64,000 nt of DNA from the NCBI GenBank assembly GCA_949752745.1, contig OX457033.1, positions 15,172,156-15,236,155 on the forward strand, in the 5' to 3' direction. Below the pieces are notes generated by a model that made no database searches, was not told the origin of the DNA, and worked only from the letters and a program-made list of their open reading frames with translations. This document shows, in pieces, positions 48,301-61,554 of this stretch. The position numbers were made by a program, and so were the translations under genes. The DNA is from Protula sp. h YS-2021 (Eukaryota > Annelida > Polychaeta > Sabellida > Serpulidae). Each line of letters opens with the position of its first letter. Position 1 is the stretch's first letter.

Positions 48301-51300
48301 TTATAAAACAACTAGTTTACGGTGCATCCACCTCATGTCTGGGCGGGGGGCGGCTCGAATCTTGCCTATCTTCTAACTGTTTTTGTCCGCCATTTTGTCC
48401 GCCCTGGCACTTTGCCATTATGTCCGCTTGCCATTATGCCCGCTTGCTATTATGTCCGTTGCCATTATATCCGCTTGCCATTATGTCCGTTGCCATTATG
48501 TCCCTTGCCATTTTGTCCGTTGAATTTTTGTCCTACAACCGCCCTTCCATACAAGTAGTGACAACTGGCTTCTTGATTAAAAAATTGTCAAAGAGGGGTA
48601 GATCATGGGGCTTTGCTGCTTAGTAATAGATGCGTGTACGCATAGGAGGCATGTGAACGAATCGCACAGCAGTGCGTTCATTGACCTTCCACAAGTGTTC
48701 TAATTCAAAACAAAGAAGTACACCAACCCCATGGTCTATTGATATTATAACGCAAACAAACACACAGTCTTACTTTAAAAGGTGCCAAATAGCGGGGAAA
48801 TGATATCGGAAAAACCCACGAAATTGTGCCTTTTTACCGGTGTTTATCGCCTACGATTTTCCTAGACAGGTCAGGAAAGAGTCAGGAAAAAATTGAGTTG
48901 GTAGAAGTCAAGGAAAAACACTGAAAAATATCCCAAAAAAAAAAACAGGAAAAATTATTTCGGAATGAATTGTATATTCGTGTTAACTACCGCAAAAACA
49001 GCGGTTTATCGTCCTCGAATTAATGCGTCTATAAGTTATTGAGCATGCGTGTCCCCAATAATGAAAACGTACCCTTTCTGCATCAACACGCAGATGTGAC
49101 AGTTGTCCATTTGGGAGCAGGACAATTTCCCCCAGACAATCCCCCCCCCCCCCCAGTCAATCCCCCCTCTTATCTTGTATTGAGGCTTCAATTGCCTCTT
49201 TTCGGGTTTGGGATATTAAACAGACACGACAAGCAACGGATATGATCAGGTCAACTCATTAGTTTATGCAGTCTTAATTTTTATCTACCCTTAAACAGTA
49301 AAAAAATATCGAATCTTAACCGTTACAGTTCGAGTTAACATCACCAGTCCCTTTTTTTTAGTATTTCGACTATCAGTACTTGACTTTATCGTGTAAAATT
49401 GTTTTTATTCAATATACTTGTCTCTGAATATTTTTTATTAATTTTATTTTTTCCCGTTCAGTACCATACAATACTTCAAAGTAGGGTTCGCAATCGACAA
49501 CCGAAAAAGCGGTCACCGACCGAAGCTTCGATGCGCAAAACCAAAACATCGGTTATTTCGGCTGCTTGGGCAACAGCAAATTAGGTATAATTCCAAAGAA
49601 ATTTGACTTCCAGCTACCCCAGGTTCCTTCAACTGCCATAAAATCCTTTGATATATTACGTTATTATGCATGATATTAGAACTGCAGGAGTGAATCAAAT
49701 GATAAACTGTTATTGGTGACTTGTGTTTTTGCCCCATTTGCCCCAAATCTCCGTAAAACAGCCTTGATTTTCAACCCACTTGGTAAATTAAGCAGTCAGT
49801 ACTTTCGATCAGTCTGTATTTTATCTCCCGGCCCTTTATCTCAAGGCCCTTTTGCATTGCCTTATTATTTTTCTCCCTTTGTTTTAATTCAGCTCTCGAT
49901 TTCAGTTGCCTCCGATTCTGTGGGTATTCCCAAAATCAACAAATTCTTTGTGGAAATTGTGTGGATCATTATGAGATAATAATTTAATGTTCCTTAACTT
50001 TTAACGCAAGTCACTGTTTCCAAGATCAGCCATTAACACTGAGGTCTGACTTAGTAAAATGTTAGTAGAATGAGCCCAGGAAGTACTTATGAGAAAATTT
50101 AAGACATTTCTCCAATACGTCTATTGATGGAGGCCAACATTCACGGACTACCCCTGGCTGCTGTTGGTCATTTATTCCCCACAGGTAGAACCTGTGGGGA
50201 ATATACGCGATCGACCGCGTGTCGGTCGGTCTGTCGGTCTGTCATCTAGAGCTTGTTAACACGATAACTTAAAAACTCCTGCAAGGATTTTAATGAAACT
50301 TAATATAGCTTCTATGGGAACAAACACAGATCATATTGTAAATGGGCCAGGTTCGTCCAAGGAAAATGGACCAGCTTCACTTGGAAAATTTCAGCTCTTG
50401 ATTGACTATTGATGGCTGTATTTAACTGATGGGGGGCCTGTGGTGAATATGTTGGCTATGCACACTGCTCTAGTTTTTAATGCATTTAATAGACGTGAAT
50501 GGTTTGAAACTGAAAGCGATACAACAATAGGCCATGAGCAAAAAGTGTCACCTCGATTTGTCCAGCCAGTATGTTGGCTGTGCTCGAAAACGCTAATGTT
50601 CGCAAGTGAAAACTGTGCATACTTTATGTGAAAAGATTACGTGACAAATTTGGTATAGTGGTTTCTCATCTGAATGTTTGACTGTGTTAGTCTAGAAAGA
50701 TCAGTAAAAATAAAACCGCAAATACAATTTTATGTTTGTTAAGGTTAAAATTTACTACAGTAAAATCATGGGTATTTCAGTAAGCCATACGTTCAGTGTA
50801 TCTGTACACTAGATAAATATACATAGTTTTTATTCATAATTTTCAAAAAAAAATCCCAAAAGGACGTAATGAGAATTGAGAAATATCAGGGTAGTGAGAA
50901 AAAACGTCTAAAGTCAGAAAAAGTCGGGAAAATTATTCTTGAAAGTCAGGAAAAGTTAGGGAAAATGGGCCTGAAAAGTAAGGAAAAAAGGTCTCAGAAA
51001 TCAGGAAAAATTATTTCGTAAATATGGTGGTCACCCTGCTTGTATCTGTGACATCCGTGTTGACGTGACTAGCGAAGCTTTTAACGCAGTTATATAACGT
51101 AAAATTTACATGTTATTTCTTTATACGGGAGTGCATTGTTACTTGGTGCATTTTATAACTAGAGATTGGTCACGAAATAGGCGGTGATCACTAAGTACAG
51201 GTGGTGATAAAGAATACGTGCACATTAAATAGAAGTGTTCATTAAGGTCGAAGTGTGTAATAAGTAGAGATGTTCATTAAGTGGAGGTGTTCACCGAGTA

Positions 51301-53830
51301 CAGATAGATCACTACATTGAGATATGTTGACTAAATGCAAGCTATTGATTTGACACAGGAGTTCACTAAATAGAAGTGTTCACAAAGTAGAGGTGTTCAG
51401 AAAGTATAGAGGAGTTCACAAAGTACAGAGTTCACAAAGTGGAGGGTTCACATAATATAATGGGGATGGGTAAGCAGATATTCACAAAGCATCCAGAAGG
51501 TCGAGGTGTTCATTCATGAACATTCTTTACCGTACTTGCAAAACAGGTGCTACGGTGGCAACTGCGGAGACGGTGGAATTTCATTTTGAACCTGAAGCTC
51601 GGCAGAGGATCGACACGGAAAGTACAGCCATGAAACTGGTGCCGTACTCAGGCAATTACTGGATCACTGGAATACGGTGCGTTGCTGTGGTCACCATACC
51701 CTCAATTAGCATCTCTGTTATGCATTTTTTCTCTTATCCTTACTGAAGAAAAAACACTTTTATTGAAATTCAAGTTTACTTTTTCTTTTGTGTGTGTTTT
51801 ACGTTAGTCATTTGTTGTTATTTTGTTCGTTGTGGATAGTTGAGAAGGGGGTTTGTGAAGTAGGGATGTGTTCGTGTGTTTAAATGGCGCGAGAGAGGGG
51901 GGAGAGGGGTACATGGATTTGGCGGCAGGTGAGGGTGGGGGGGGGGGGGGTGGTTACGCATGTTTTGATGGAGGTGCGGTGGGATGAGATGGGTCGTCTG
52001 TTCGACTGGCACGGCGAGGAGGGGGGAGGGTAGATGGATTTGGCGGCGGATGAGGGGATACGTATGTTTGAATGGCGTGGGGGAAGATAGGGGGAGGGAG
52101 ATTGGTACGTTTGCTTGGATGTCGCTGGGGTTTGGGGTGATGGGGATCTATGTTTAGATGTTGGGGGTGGGGGATGTTGGAGGGGGTTATGGGTACGTAT
52201 GTGTGAGGAGGCGGGGTGTTAGGTACGTATATTTGGAGAACGAAGCATGTTTAGTTGGCACTGTATTGGGGAAATGGATACGCGTGTTTATATGGGACGC
52301 TGTGCGTGGGGGGGGGGGGGGGGGGGGGGCGGGGGAGGGGGGCGGGGGAGGGTGTGGAGATTGCAACATGTGTTTGGATGTTGCGTCATGGGAGAGCGGG
52401 TGATTAGTACGTATCTTTGGATGATGCGTCATGGAGAGTGGGTACGTACGATTGAGCAGGAGGGCATGGGTACGTATGTATAGATTGTGCGGGGAGGGGG
52501 GGGGGGGGTATGGGTACGTATGTTTGGATTGTGCGGGAGGGGGGCATGGGTACGTATGTTTAGATAGCACGGGAGCGGAGGAGGGTGGGGGGGGGGCATG
52601 TCTTTTTATTTATGCAGTGAATTGTAATGAGGTTGCAGTGCCCTAGTTCCATGCGGGGTTTTACGTAAGCGGTCTACCCTCAACGAACTTAAAGATAATA
52701 TTCCTTCCACAGTATAATTATCATAATGATAAATGGGCATACCTCTGTCTGAAAAAGTAAACAAATCATTATACATCGTAATTATTCAAACCGAAACCTT
52801 CATACCGTGACAACATTTTTTCAGCTTGTGGGGCGAAAATCATTGTTAAGAGTATAAACATTGGTGACGTGTGTTAAAGGTTGAAAAGTGCTCTGTTCTC
52901 AACTGCAATAAATGCGATTGAAAAATTCTTCAATATTAAAATTAAAACACCTACTTTATTAATAAAATGAATTGGGCTAAAGTTAAATTTTATGTCAGCT
53001 TCTCAATATTACGGTAAGACGCCACGCCCCGCCTCGAAACCAGACAGAGCTGATGCCTGCCTAATGACCGTTTTTTCCTTCTAAATTATCGCCAAGTGGC
53101 CTGAATGTGGATTGATTCTCTACAAATTACCTGTATATGTACTTACAAAAAAAATAAAAAGTAATGTTTAGAAAAAACCTAAAAGCATTTGAAATTATTT
53201 TTTTATAAATATTGTATATGTCCTTTGTTCTTCCTTTGCTATGTTTTAAGGCGTGGATTCACGATGGAAAGATTTTTTACACTGTTTTTTATGTGTTTTA
53301 ATGATGTTTTGATCAATGGATGGATTTTTTCTGTTTTTTTTCTTATCGGGACTGTTTGATTGATTCAGCATCTTTCGAAGCTATGCCAATTCTGATCAGT
53401 ATCTGTCTTTGACGTTTCTAATCACCTCTCTGTCGTCCATCCCATCTTTCTATCGTCCGTCATCCGTCTGTCAGTCCACATGTCATCCGCCTGTCCATTG
53501 TCTATTGACTCATCCAGTTCACAGTCTGTCAGTTAACATGTTGTCACCCCTGTTTATTGTATATTTACTCGTCCAGTCCACGGTCTGTCAATCCATCTAC
53601 GTATCTTCTCTCACCCCGCCCAGTGTGCCGCCCGCCATATTTACTTGTATTTTTTTAGCCTTTATTGCAGTCAGTTATAATGTGGCACTTTCCTATGAGC
53701 CTGCGAATGAGCTCGATGCTTTCGGCAGGAACCAGTACTTACGGCTAGTCCAGAACAATTTTTTCACAACGGCATGGGTTATTTTTGAGATCGATGAGAA
53801 AACCACAACAACACAACAACAATAACAGAA

Positions 53831-53883
<53 letters not shown>

Positions 53884-56800
53884 GAAACGATTTTTACAAG
53901 TTGGTAAGATACAAAACAGCTAGGAATGAATAAGATATTAGTGAAAGAGTGTTTCTACAGCGTGGGCCTTACCCTTTTTTCCTTTTTTTTCAGTAATCAT
54001 TTTTCAATCACGAAAAACACGGAAAAACCTTTAATTTGTCCATGAATACAAAGAGAATGTATAAGTTTTGTTTTGATGATCAATTAACCTCGTTTTTTTT
54101 TTTTTGTTTCTTGTTAGTTTCGAATTCTCGCAGCTTTTGCTCTGTTTCTTTTCAGTTGTGGTGAGGATTACAGCCCATTTGTCATACTACCCAGTTCTCA
54201 TACGGCCCAGTTCTCATACGGCCCAGTTCTCATACTACCCAGTTCTCATACGGCCCAGTTCCCCTACGATTTTGATTTTTGCACGCTCAGTTGTCCTACG
54301 GCCCAATTCTCCTACAATTCTTTTACCAATTTCTCCTACGGCCCAGGTCTCCTACGATTTAATTTCCATAACTTTTTTTACCCGAATGTCCTACGGCCCA
54401 GTTTACCCATGAACTCTTATGTTTCCAGAATTACTTCTTGAGAGTCAATGCATTCCTCTGAGAACGTCACAAAATTGCATAAGTAGCAGTATTAAATTCA
54501 AAGCTGCGAGTTTTCATTTGAATGTGAATTGCAAATAATCCATCAAACTCAAGAATTGGTTTGATTTGCAAACAGCAATTTGCGATGTATTAATTAATTT
54601 TACCTTTTGAATAACAGCAAAACTGAAATATTATTCATGTACTGATATAAGTTAAATATTTATTGTCCTTTCGTGCTGCCACTTGACCATTGATAGGTAC
54701 GACTTGACCATGTACTCTTCGGCCGACTTAACCCATTTGTGTGCGACCTGACTCACTAACAACAATTTTCGGAGTCAGTTTCTGATATAAACGACCATGC
54801 TTTCTGTCTGATGCTGTTGCGTTTCTCATGGTGTTTCCCCATTGGTCAGTTGTTATTTGGGGTGCAATAGAAGGCAAAATCTGTTTGTGGAAAGCCTTTC
54901 CTGCATTTTCGAGATACTTCTCCGCATTTCCCGTTAAATTTTCATTACTCTTTGGGCCATCTTTTTTCATTAGAAGATGATCAGCTCTTGACATTGCTAA
55001 AATGACAAGGTTAAATCAATCAGTCACTCGAATACAACAGTTTGCTTACCATTCGCCCCGACCTTTCCACGGCAGCTCGCGTCCATCAACAAGAGCAACG
55101 CGGAATCGCCATTCGTCACTGAACAGTACTGAATGCCATTGCCGTTGACGCCATAGTTGTGATGCGGCTGTGTTCAAAGCAAGCGATTTCGGTGTCGAAC
55201 TGGTGTTAGATTGGCTCACTGGAACGGGCGTTCGGGCCCTTATATTATGCTCACGCAGTAGATGTCGCACTGTAGAGTTACTAATCCCAGACTTAACCCT
55301 TCCTGGAGCGTCACGTGTTGCTCAGCCGGCAGAACTAAAGCAGTCTTACACATGCGACGGTCTAATATAGCGACCTCGTTTGGGTGCGATCGCTAAAATC
55401 CTCATCGCGCTTCTGCAACCCAACCGACGCGCCATTTCACTGTAATTACTGCACGCGTTGATTACGCCCACAGCGCGCAAACGTTCACGTGACCGGCATA
55501 GTGTGTTTTACAGATAATCTCATTTTTGATCAGAATTCGCTTTAATATCGCTGTTCATTAACACTATTTAACAGAACGTTTTTATTAACCCAGCCGACTT
55601 TGTCGGACTGGGTTAGTCGTATCACTATAGGGGACTTGAATGTATGTGCGTATATTAAACTTTTTCTTTAAAATGCTACTCCTCCTACAATCGGTCCAAT
55701 CGTTTTGATATTATGCAGGAGTGTTCCCTAGGTGATTCCCCACCTGGCTATTGTTTTTTTTTTTTGACGATTGACGAAAAACTGACAAAATGACTTTTTG
55801 TGCCCGTTTTGACCCATTTTTAAAATGCTACTCCTCCTACAGTTTTGCTCCAATCGTTTAGATGTTACGCAGGGATGTTCCCCAGGGTTTCGCCTACCAG
55901 GCTATTTTTTTTTTTTTTTTTTTTTTTGCGGTTCGCCATAAACTGCCGAAATGGCGGAACTTTGAAGTTTGGCAAAAACTGGAATAAATGGTAGTAAATA
56001 ACTGAATTGTCAAACCATTCATTTCTCTCAGTCTTTTTCAAATTTTAATCGAGAGTTTCTTCGGTGCTTCTACACCTGGACTTTGCTTTTTTTCGCAAAT
56101 GACAAAAAAAAAAAAAAAAATGCCGAAATGGTGGAATTTTAAAAATTTTGTAAAATTGTGTAAATGTCGGTAAATATGTGAATCGTCAAAACTCAACCTC
56201 TCCAACATCCCTTTTCAGGTAGCTTCCACCCGGGAAAACTCGTTTTTGTGTATTAAAAATATGAAAAAGTAAAGTTCCGAAACAAAGGTCTTCATTTTTT
56301 GGCCTAACAGTATTCGTTTCAGAGGTTTTCTCTCTTTCCTTGTTTAGTAACTCAGCTGGGTCATGTCCCTGGACATGCTTGTAATGCTTTGGCTCTTAAA
56401 ATTGCATATAACGGTTATCCTGCGATCTGCAACTTTTAGACTAGCTCATGCGTGACCCCTTTGCTGGGAATTTAATATTATGTTGACACATATTAACATC
56501 AACATTCAGCAATTCTAAGCTGCAGAAAATGACGCATCTTTTACACTTTTTAATGATGGACAGTACATTTGCGTGACTGGTGGGACGCACAGACTTGTAT
56601 AATTTGAAAACGAACGGGCAAAATTATATATTTTTATAAAAGAGTACATTTTTTAACTGATCCTTAAACGCTTCGAGAAAATGCCTTAAATTAAAAGAAT
56701 TCAGAATAGATTATCGTGATTTCTTCGGCAGTTTTCGTCGATTTCCGTTCAGCATACTCGGAGAGAGGTATAGATTCTGTCATTAATCGAATAGGTTCGT

Positions 56801-59800
56801 GTTTGAAACTCAGGAAATCTCCTAATTCTTTTTTTTTTTTTTTAATCTTTTAAGTGGAAATATACGTCACAAAATACAGATTCTATCCGTAGAGAAAATT
56901 GTAATGGATTGAATGTGTGAGTTTCTTTAGAAGAAGGTTTGACTTTATACATTCAAAGGAAATTCAACATTACTATGCAATAAGATGTTTTTTGGTAACT
57001 CAGAGTTTGAGGTCTGACAGAATATTGCTATAAACCCATTGCCGGTATCCAAACACTTTCCAATTGGACATTTTCCAACCAGACACTTTCCAACTGGACA
57101 TTTTCCAACCAGACACTTTCCAACTGGACATTTTCCAACCAGACATTTTCCAACCGACAATTGCCAACTGGGCATTTTCCAACAGGACACTTTCCCAACT
57201 TTTTCTCAACTGGATATTTTCCAATTGCGGCAATCTTTTTTTTTTCCTTCAATTTTTAAGACGTGTTTTGGTTGCTTTCAAGTATTATATACTTAGGGGC
57301 CATGGTGTAGGTTTTAATTATTTACGTAAGATTTCTGTTGGAATCTACGAGTGACTTTTGCATGGAGATTACCATGGAGGTGTTTATTAAGGTGCATGGA
57401 GACTACCATGGAGATGTTTATCAAGGTGCATGGAGATTACCATGGAGATGTTTATCAAGGTGCATGGAGATTACCATGGAGATGTTTATCAAGGTGCATG
57501 GAGATTACCATGGAGATGTTTATCAAGGTGCATGGAGATTACCATGGAGTGGTTTATCAAGGTGCATGAAGATTACCATGGAGATGTTTATCAAGGTGCA
57601 TGAAGATTACCATGGAGATGTTTATTAAGGTGCATGGAGACTACCATGGAGATGTTTATCAAGGTGCATGGAGATTACCATGGAGATGTTTATTAAGGTG
57701 CATGGAGATTACCATGGAGATGTTTATCAAGGTGCATGGAGATTACCATGGAGATGTTTATCAAGTTGCATGAAGATTACCATGGAGATGTTAATCAAGG
57801 TGCATGAAGATTACCATGGAGATGTTTATCAAGGTGCATGAAGATTACCATGGAGGTGTTTATTAAGGTGCATGGAGATTACCATGGAGATGTTTATCAA
57901 GGTGCATGGAGATTACCATGGAGATGTTTATCAAGGTGTCAAGTGGCAAGTCATTCATACAATCCGGAGTTCTCCTTTATTTATAATCCACCTGGAAATG
58001 CGGCAACACAGTTCCTCATCCTTGCAAATGAAAGTAGCAATCCATTCGCCCCGTGTAAAAGTCATAAAGAAACATAAAAAAACAGAAACCCCTGGTTGCC
58101 AAAAAACTGGTGATAAAAAAAAATCGCTGCATAATTCATTTATGCTTGTTTATTTAAGGATTAAAAGCGCTATATTTACATGCACTTATTTGTCCGTTAA
58201 CAAAATACAAAGCGAGGTGTTTGGGGGACCTTTATGTGACTGTCCTTGAGGTGTAAAATTCTAATGTTTCTTAGAAGAGATGCATTGGTTGGGTCTAAGC
58301 AACTGAAAACCGAAGCACTGTGTCAGAAAAATAGGTGGCTGGTGTGGTGAAGGGGGAGGGGGAAGGCGGAGGGAGTCGGGCAGTTCAAGGTCAGACCCAC
58401 TGTGTAATGTGTGCTGAAGCAAAAAGGCAGAAAATTTAATGTTGGAAGTCGTTTTTCATGATCTCGATTTTAATTATTTGGACTGTCGGCTGTCGTTGCA
58501 CGATATTTCCCTTCCTCCATTTTCTTGTTTGCTATCAATCATTTTCAAGCTGTTTCTGAGACTACCGTATTCCACGGAAATTTACACTTCACTATATGAT
58601 CCCACTCCCCACCAAGCAACCAGGCGTGGTCATCCCACTCCCCACCAAGCAACGTGGCGTGGTCATCCCACTCCCCACCAAGCAACGTGGCGTGGTCATC
58701 CCACTCCCCACCAAGCAACGTGGCGTGGTCATCCCACTCCCCACCAAGCAACGTGGCGTGGTCATCCCACTCCCCACCAAGCAACGTGGCGTGGTCATCC
58801 CACTCCCCACCAAGCAACGTGGCGTGGTCATCCCACTCCCCACCAAGCAACGTGGCGTGGTCATCCCACTCCCCACCAAGCAACGTGGCGTGGTCATCCC
58901 ACTCCCTACCAAGCAACGTGGCGTGGCCATCCCACTCCCCACCAAGCAACGTGGCGTGGTCATCCCACTCCCCACCAAGCAACGTGACGTGGTCATCCCA
59001 CTCCCCACCAAGCAACTTGGCGTGGTCATCCCACTCCCCACCAAGCAACGTGGCGTGGTCATCCCACTCCCCATCAAGCAACGTGGCGTGGTCATCCCAC
59101 TCCCCACCAAGCAGCGTGGTGTAGTCATCTCAGCTCCCACCAAGCAGCGTGGTGTAGTCATCCTACTTCCCACCAAGCAACGAAGTGTAGTCATCCCACC
59201 TCCCACCAAGCAGCGTGGTGTTGTCATCCCACTCCCCACCAAGCGACGTGGCGACTTGTTACAACTGGCAATAAAACACAACAGGAGAGAAAGTGGTCAT
59301 CGCACTCCTCACCCCGGCGATTTTTGTGACGTATGTCCATGGCGAGGGGCTCAAGGAGCCATCCGTGAAGAGGTACGAATGGGAAGAGAAAGGAGGGGGT
59401 GGGGGTGGCGGAGGCGGAAATGCAAAACTCAATGAGTGACGTCATAATTTTTGGGGCCTGGAATTATGTCTGGTTAATACTTTATTGTTACTATTGGGTC
59501 ATTATCATTGCCACTGCACTTCAAATGTTTGAAATCTGCAGCAGAAATGATAAAAAGGATATGCCAGGAATGTATATAGGTCTGATAATATCAATGGAAT
59601 GCCCTTGTAAAGTTCAATTGTCGTTCAGTGCGTCCTGTGGTGTAGATGCTGAAGGACACGGCTGAAAAAAGTGAAGTGGGTGAAAAATGGACGGTGTCAT
59701 TATCAAAAAAAAAAAACAACTGAAGGACGTTTAAGTTGATTGCTGCTTGCTGTGAATGCGTCGAGAAAATGTATTTTGTATTAAGTAGAGAACTTGTCTT

Positions 59801-61475
59801 GTCGGGTGTCATTAATACGCAGTGGAGGTGGGAAGGGGGGGGGGCGGAAAGGGGCTGAAGGATCATATGATAGATGCAGGCCACTAAATGCGAACGATAT
59901 TGGACTAAAAAACTATCAGAGTTGCAACACTGCTGTTGAATTTATGATTTTGTTAGAATAGAGTTGGACAAGCTTGCAGTCCTAATTTTATGCGCTTCAA
60001 TGATACGTGTAAGTGCATACACAAGAAATGAATCAAGGCCGATTCGCCGCCGAGAACAACATTTGACTTGGTGATACAAAAAAAATTGTTTTGTAAAGCT
60101 AAAATGTCCATAAAGTAGAAACCACAGAGAAAACTCCTTCTTTGGTAAGGACAGTTAGACCCTGCTATGCGATCACCCCGCAAATGAGAGAACTGCTCAA
60201 ACATCGTGCTATTTTAAAGATGTGTTCTCATTGCTTAAACCAAAAGTTATAAGGTGAAGTCGTTTTGTTTGTTTGTTTGTTTGTTTTTGCTTTTTGTTTT
60301 TTTTATTTTTTGTTTTCTATTTGTTTGTGTTTTTTTTTTTTTGGCTTCTTCCAAATAGGTTTTTTTTTCAGTTATCCCTCAAGCCCGAAAGGCATAAAGA
60401 AAAAGTCTTAAGGCCTTAAGGAAAAGTTTCTACATAGCAAGAAAAGTTACGTATCTAATTGCCAATGACTCATTTATATTTTACCATATTATTGTTATAT
60501 CATAAAGCAAGTGACCCTCCTGCCTACAGTAAAGCAAGTGACCCTCCTGCCTACAGTACATTGAATGGAAGTCACATACACACTCGTTTGCGTAGTTGTG
60601 ACAGTAATGACGTAACCTATACGACAACGTAGCAGAAAGTACTCGTCTTAGGTCATTTGCCTTATGTCTTTAAGGAAAATTCCATAAGCTCTTAAGGACA
60701 ACTCCTGAAGCAAGATTTGTCCTTACAACATGAGTTCTTGCGAGTTTTTGCCTCATGACTTTTGGCTAAGGCAATGTGAATAGACGTTAGTTAGACCCTG
60801 TTTTGTCCCATTTTCAGTCCGCATTTCTGAGGTTCCACTGTACGTATGCAGTCTTCACCAGAATAGTTCCAACCATTTGTCATGTTCACGGGTTACCGCT
60901 GAAAGTAAATTGCTTTCTGCGCATAGCATAAAAGAAAGCTGCGTTATATTTGGTAAATACATCACCTGTCAAAAACAAAGAGTTTTTTTTTTAATTCATG
61001 AATACATAAATACATATATACACACATATGCATGTAAAATATTTACCACGAGTGTTTCGTCGTGCTAAGCTACACAGGCCAAAAAAACGCTGACTAAAAC
61101 TGTGAAGGTACAAAATATAAAATATAAATACACAAAAAATAATTATTAATGATATATTATTGCGACTTGTTGCGGTCGGTTTTGTGTGTGTGCGCCATGC
61201 AATTTGCCTGTTAAGTACTCCTACACCCCTTCCTCCCACCTCCCACCCCCTTCCCCCCACCTCCCACCCCCTCTGCCAGCCAAGTTTTACCATGCTATTC
61301 CGATTCTGAGTTTTTTTCTAGCTGTAATTTACTAATATTTGACCACTGATCTCAGCGCGTTGGAATGCCGTTAGTCTGTGGTGGGTTCCGCTTGAAGACG
61401 ACCCGTAGACGTGATTGCATGTGCCAAACAGTGACTCAACCAAACAGCGACACCAGTGTATGCTTATGTTGGTCT

Positions 61476-61554
<79 letters not shown>

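Noticed and set aside
54728..54994. 88-codon minus-strand frame next to the Tc1 fragment as part of the transposase
   Set aside because: No Tc1/mariner motif could be found in it, and it is separated from the transposase fragment by stops.
57358..57940. CRISPR-like appearance of the regular 34-bp repeats (also the 28-, 33- and 36-bp arrays)
   Set aside because: Units are directly adjacent with no unique spacers, and the context is eukaryotic introns.
58439..59435. Frames of 156-279 codons over the 33-bp array
   Set aside because: Open on both strands because the unit is 11 codons; intronic repeat.
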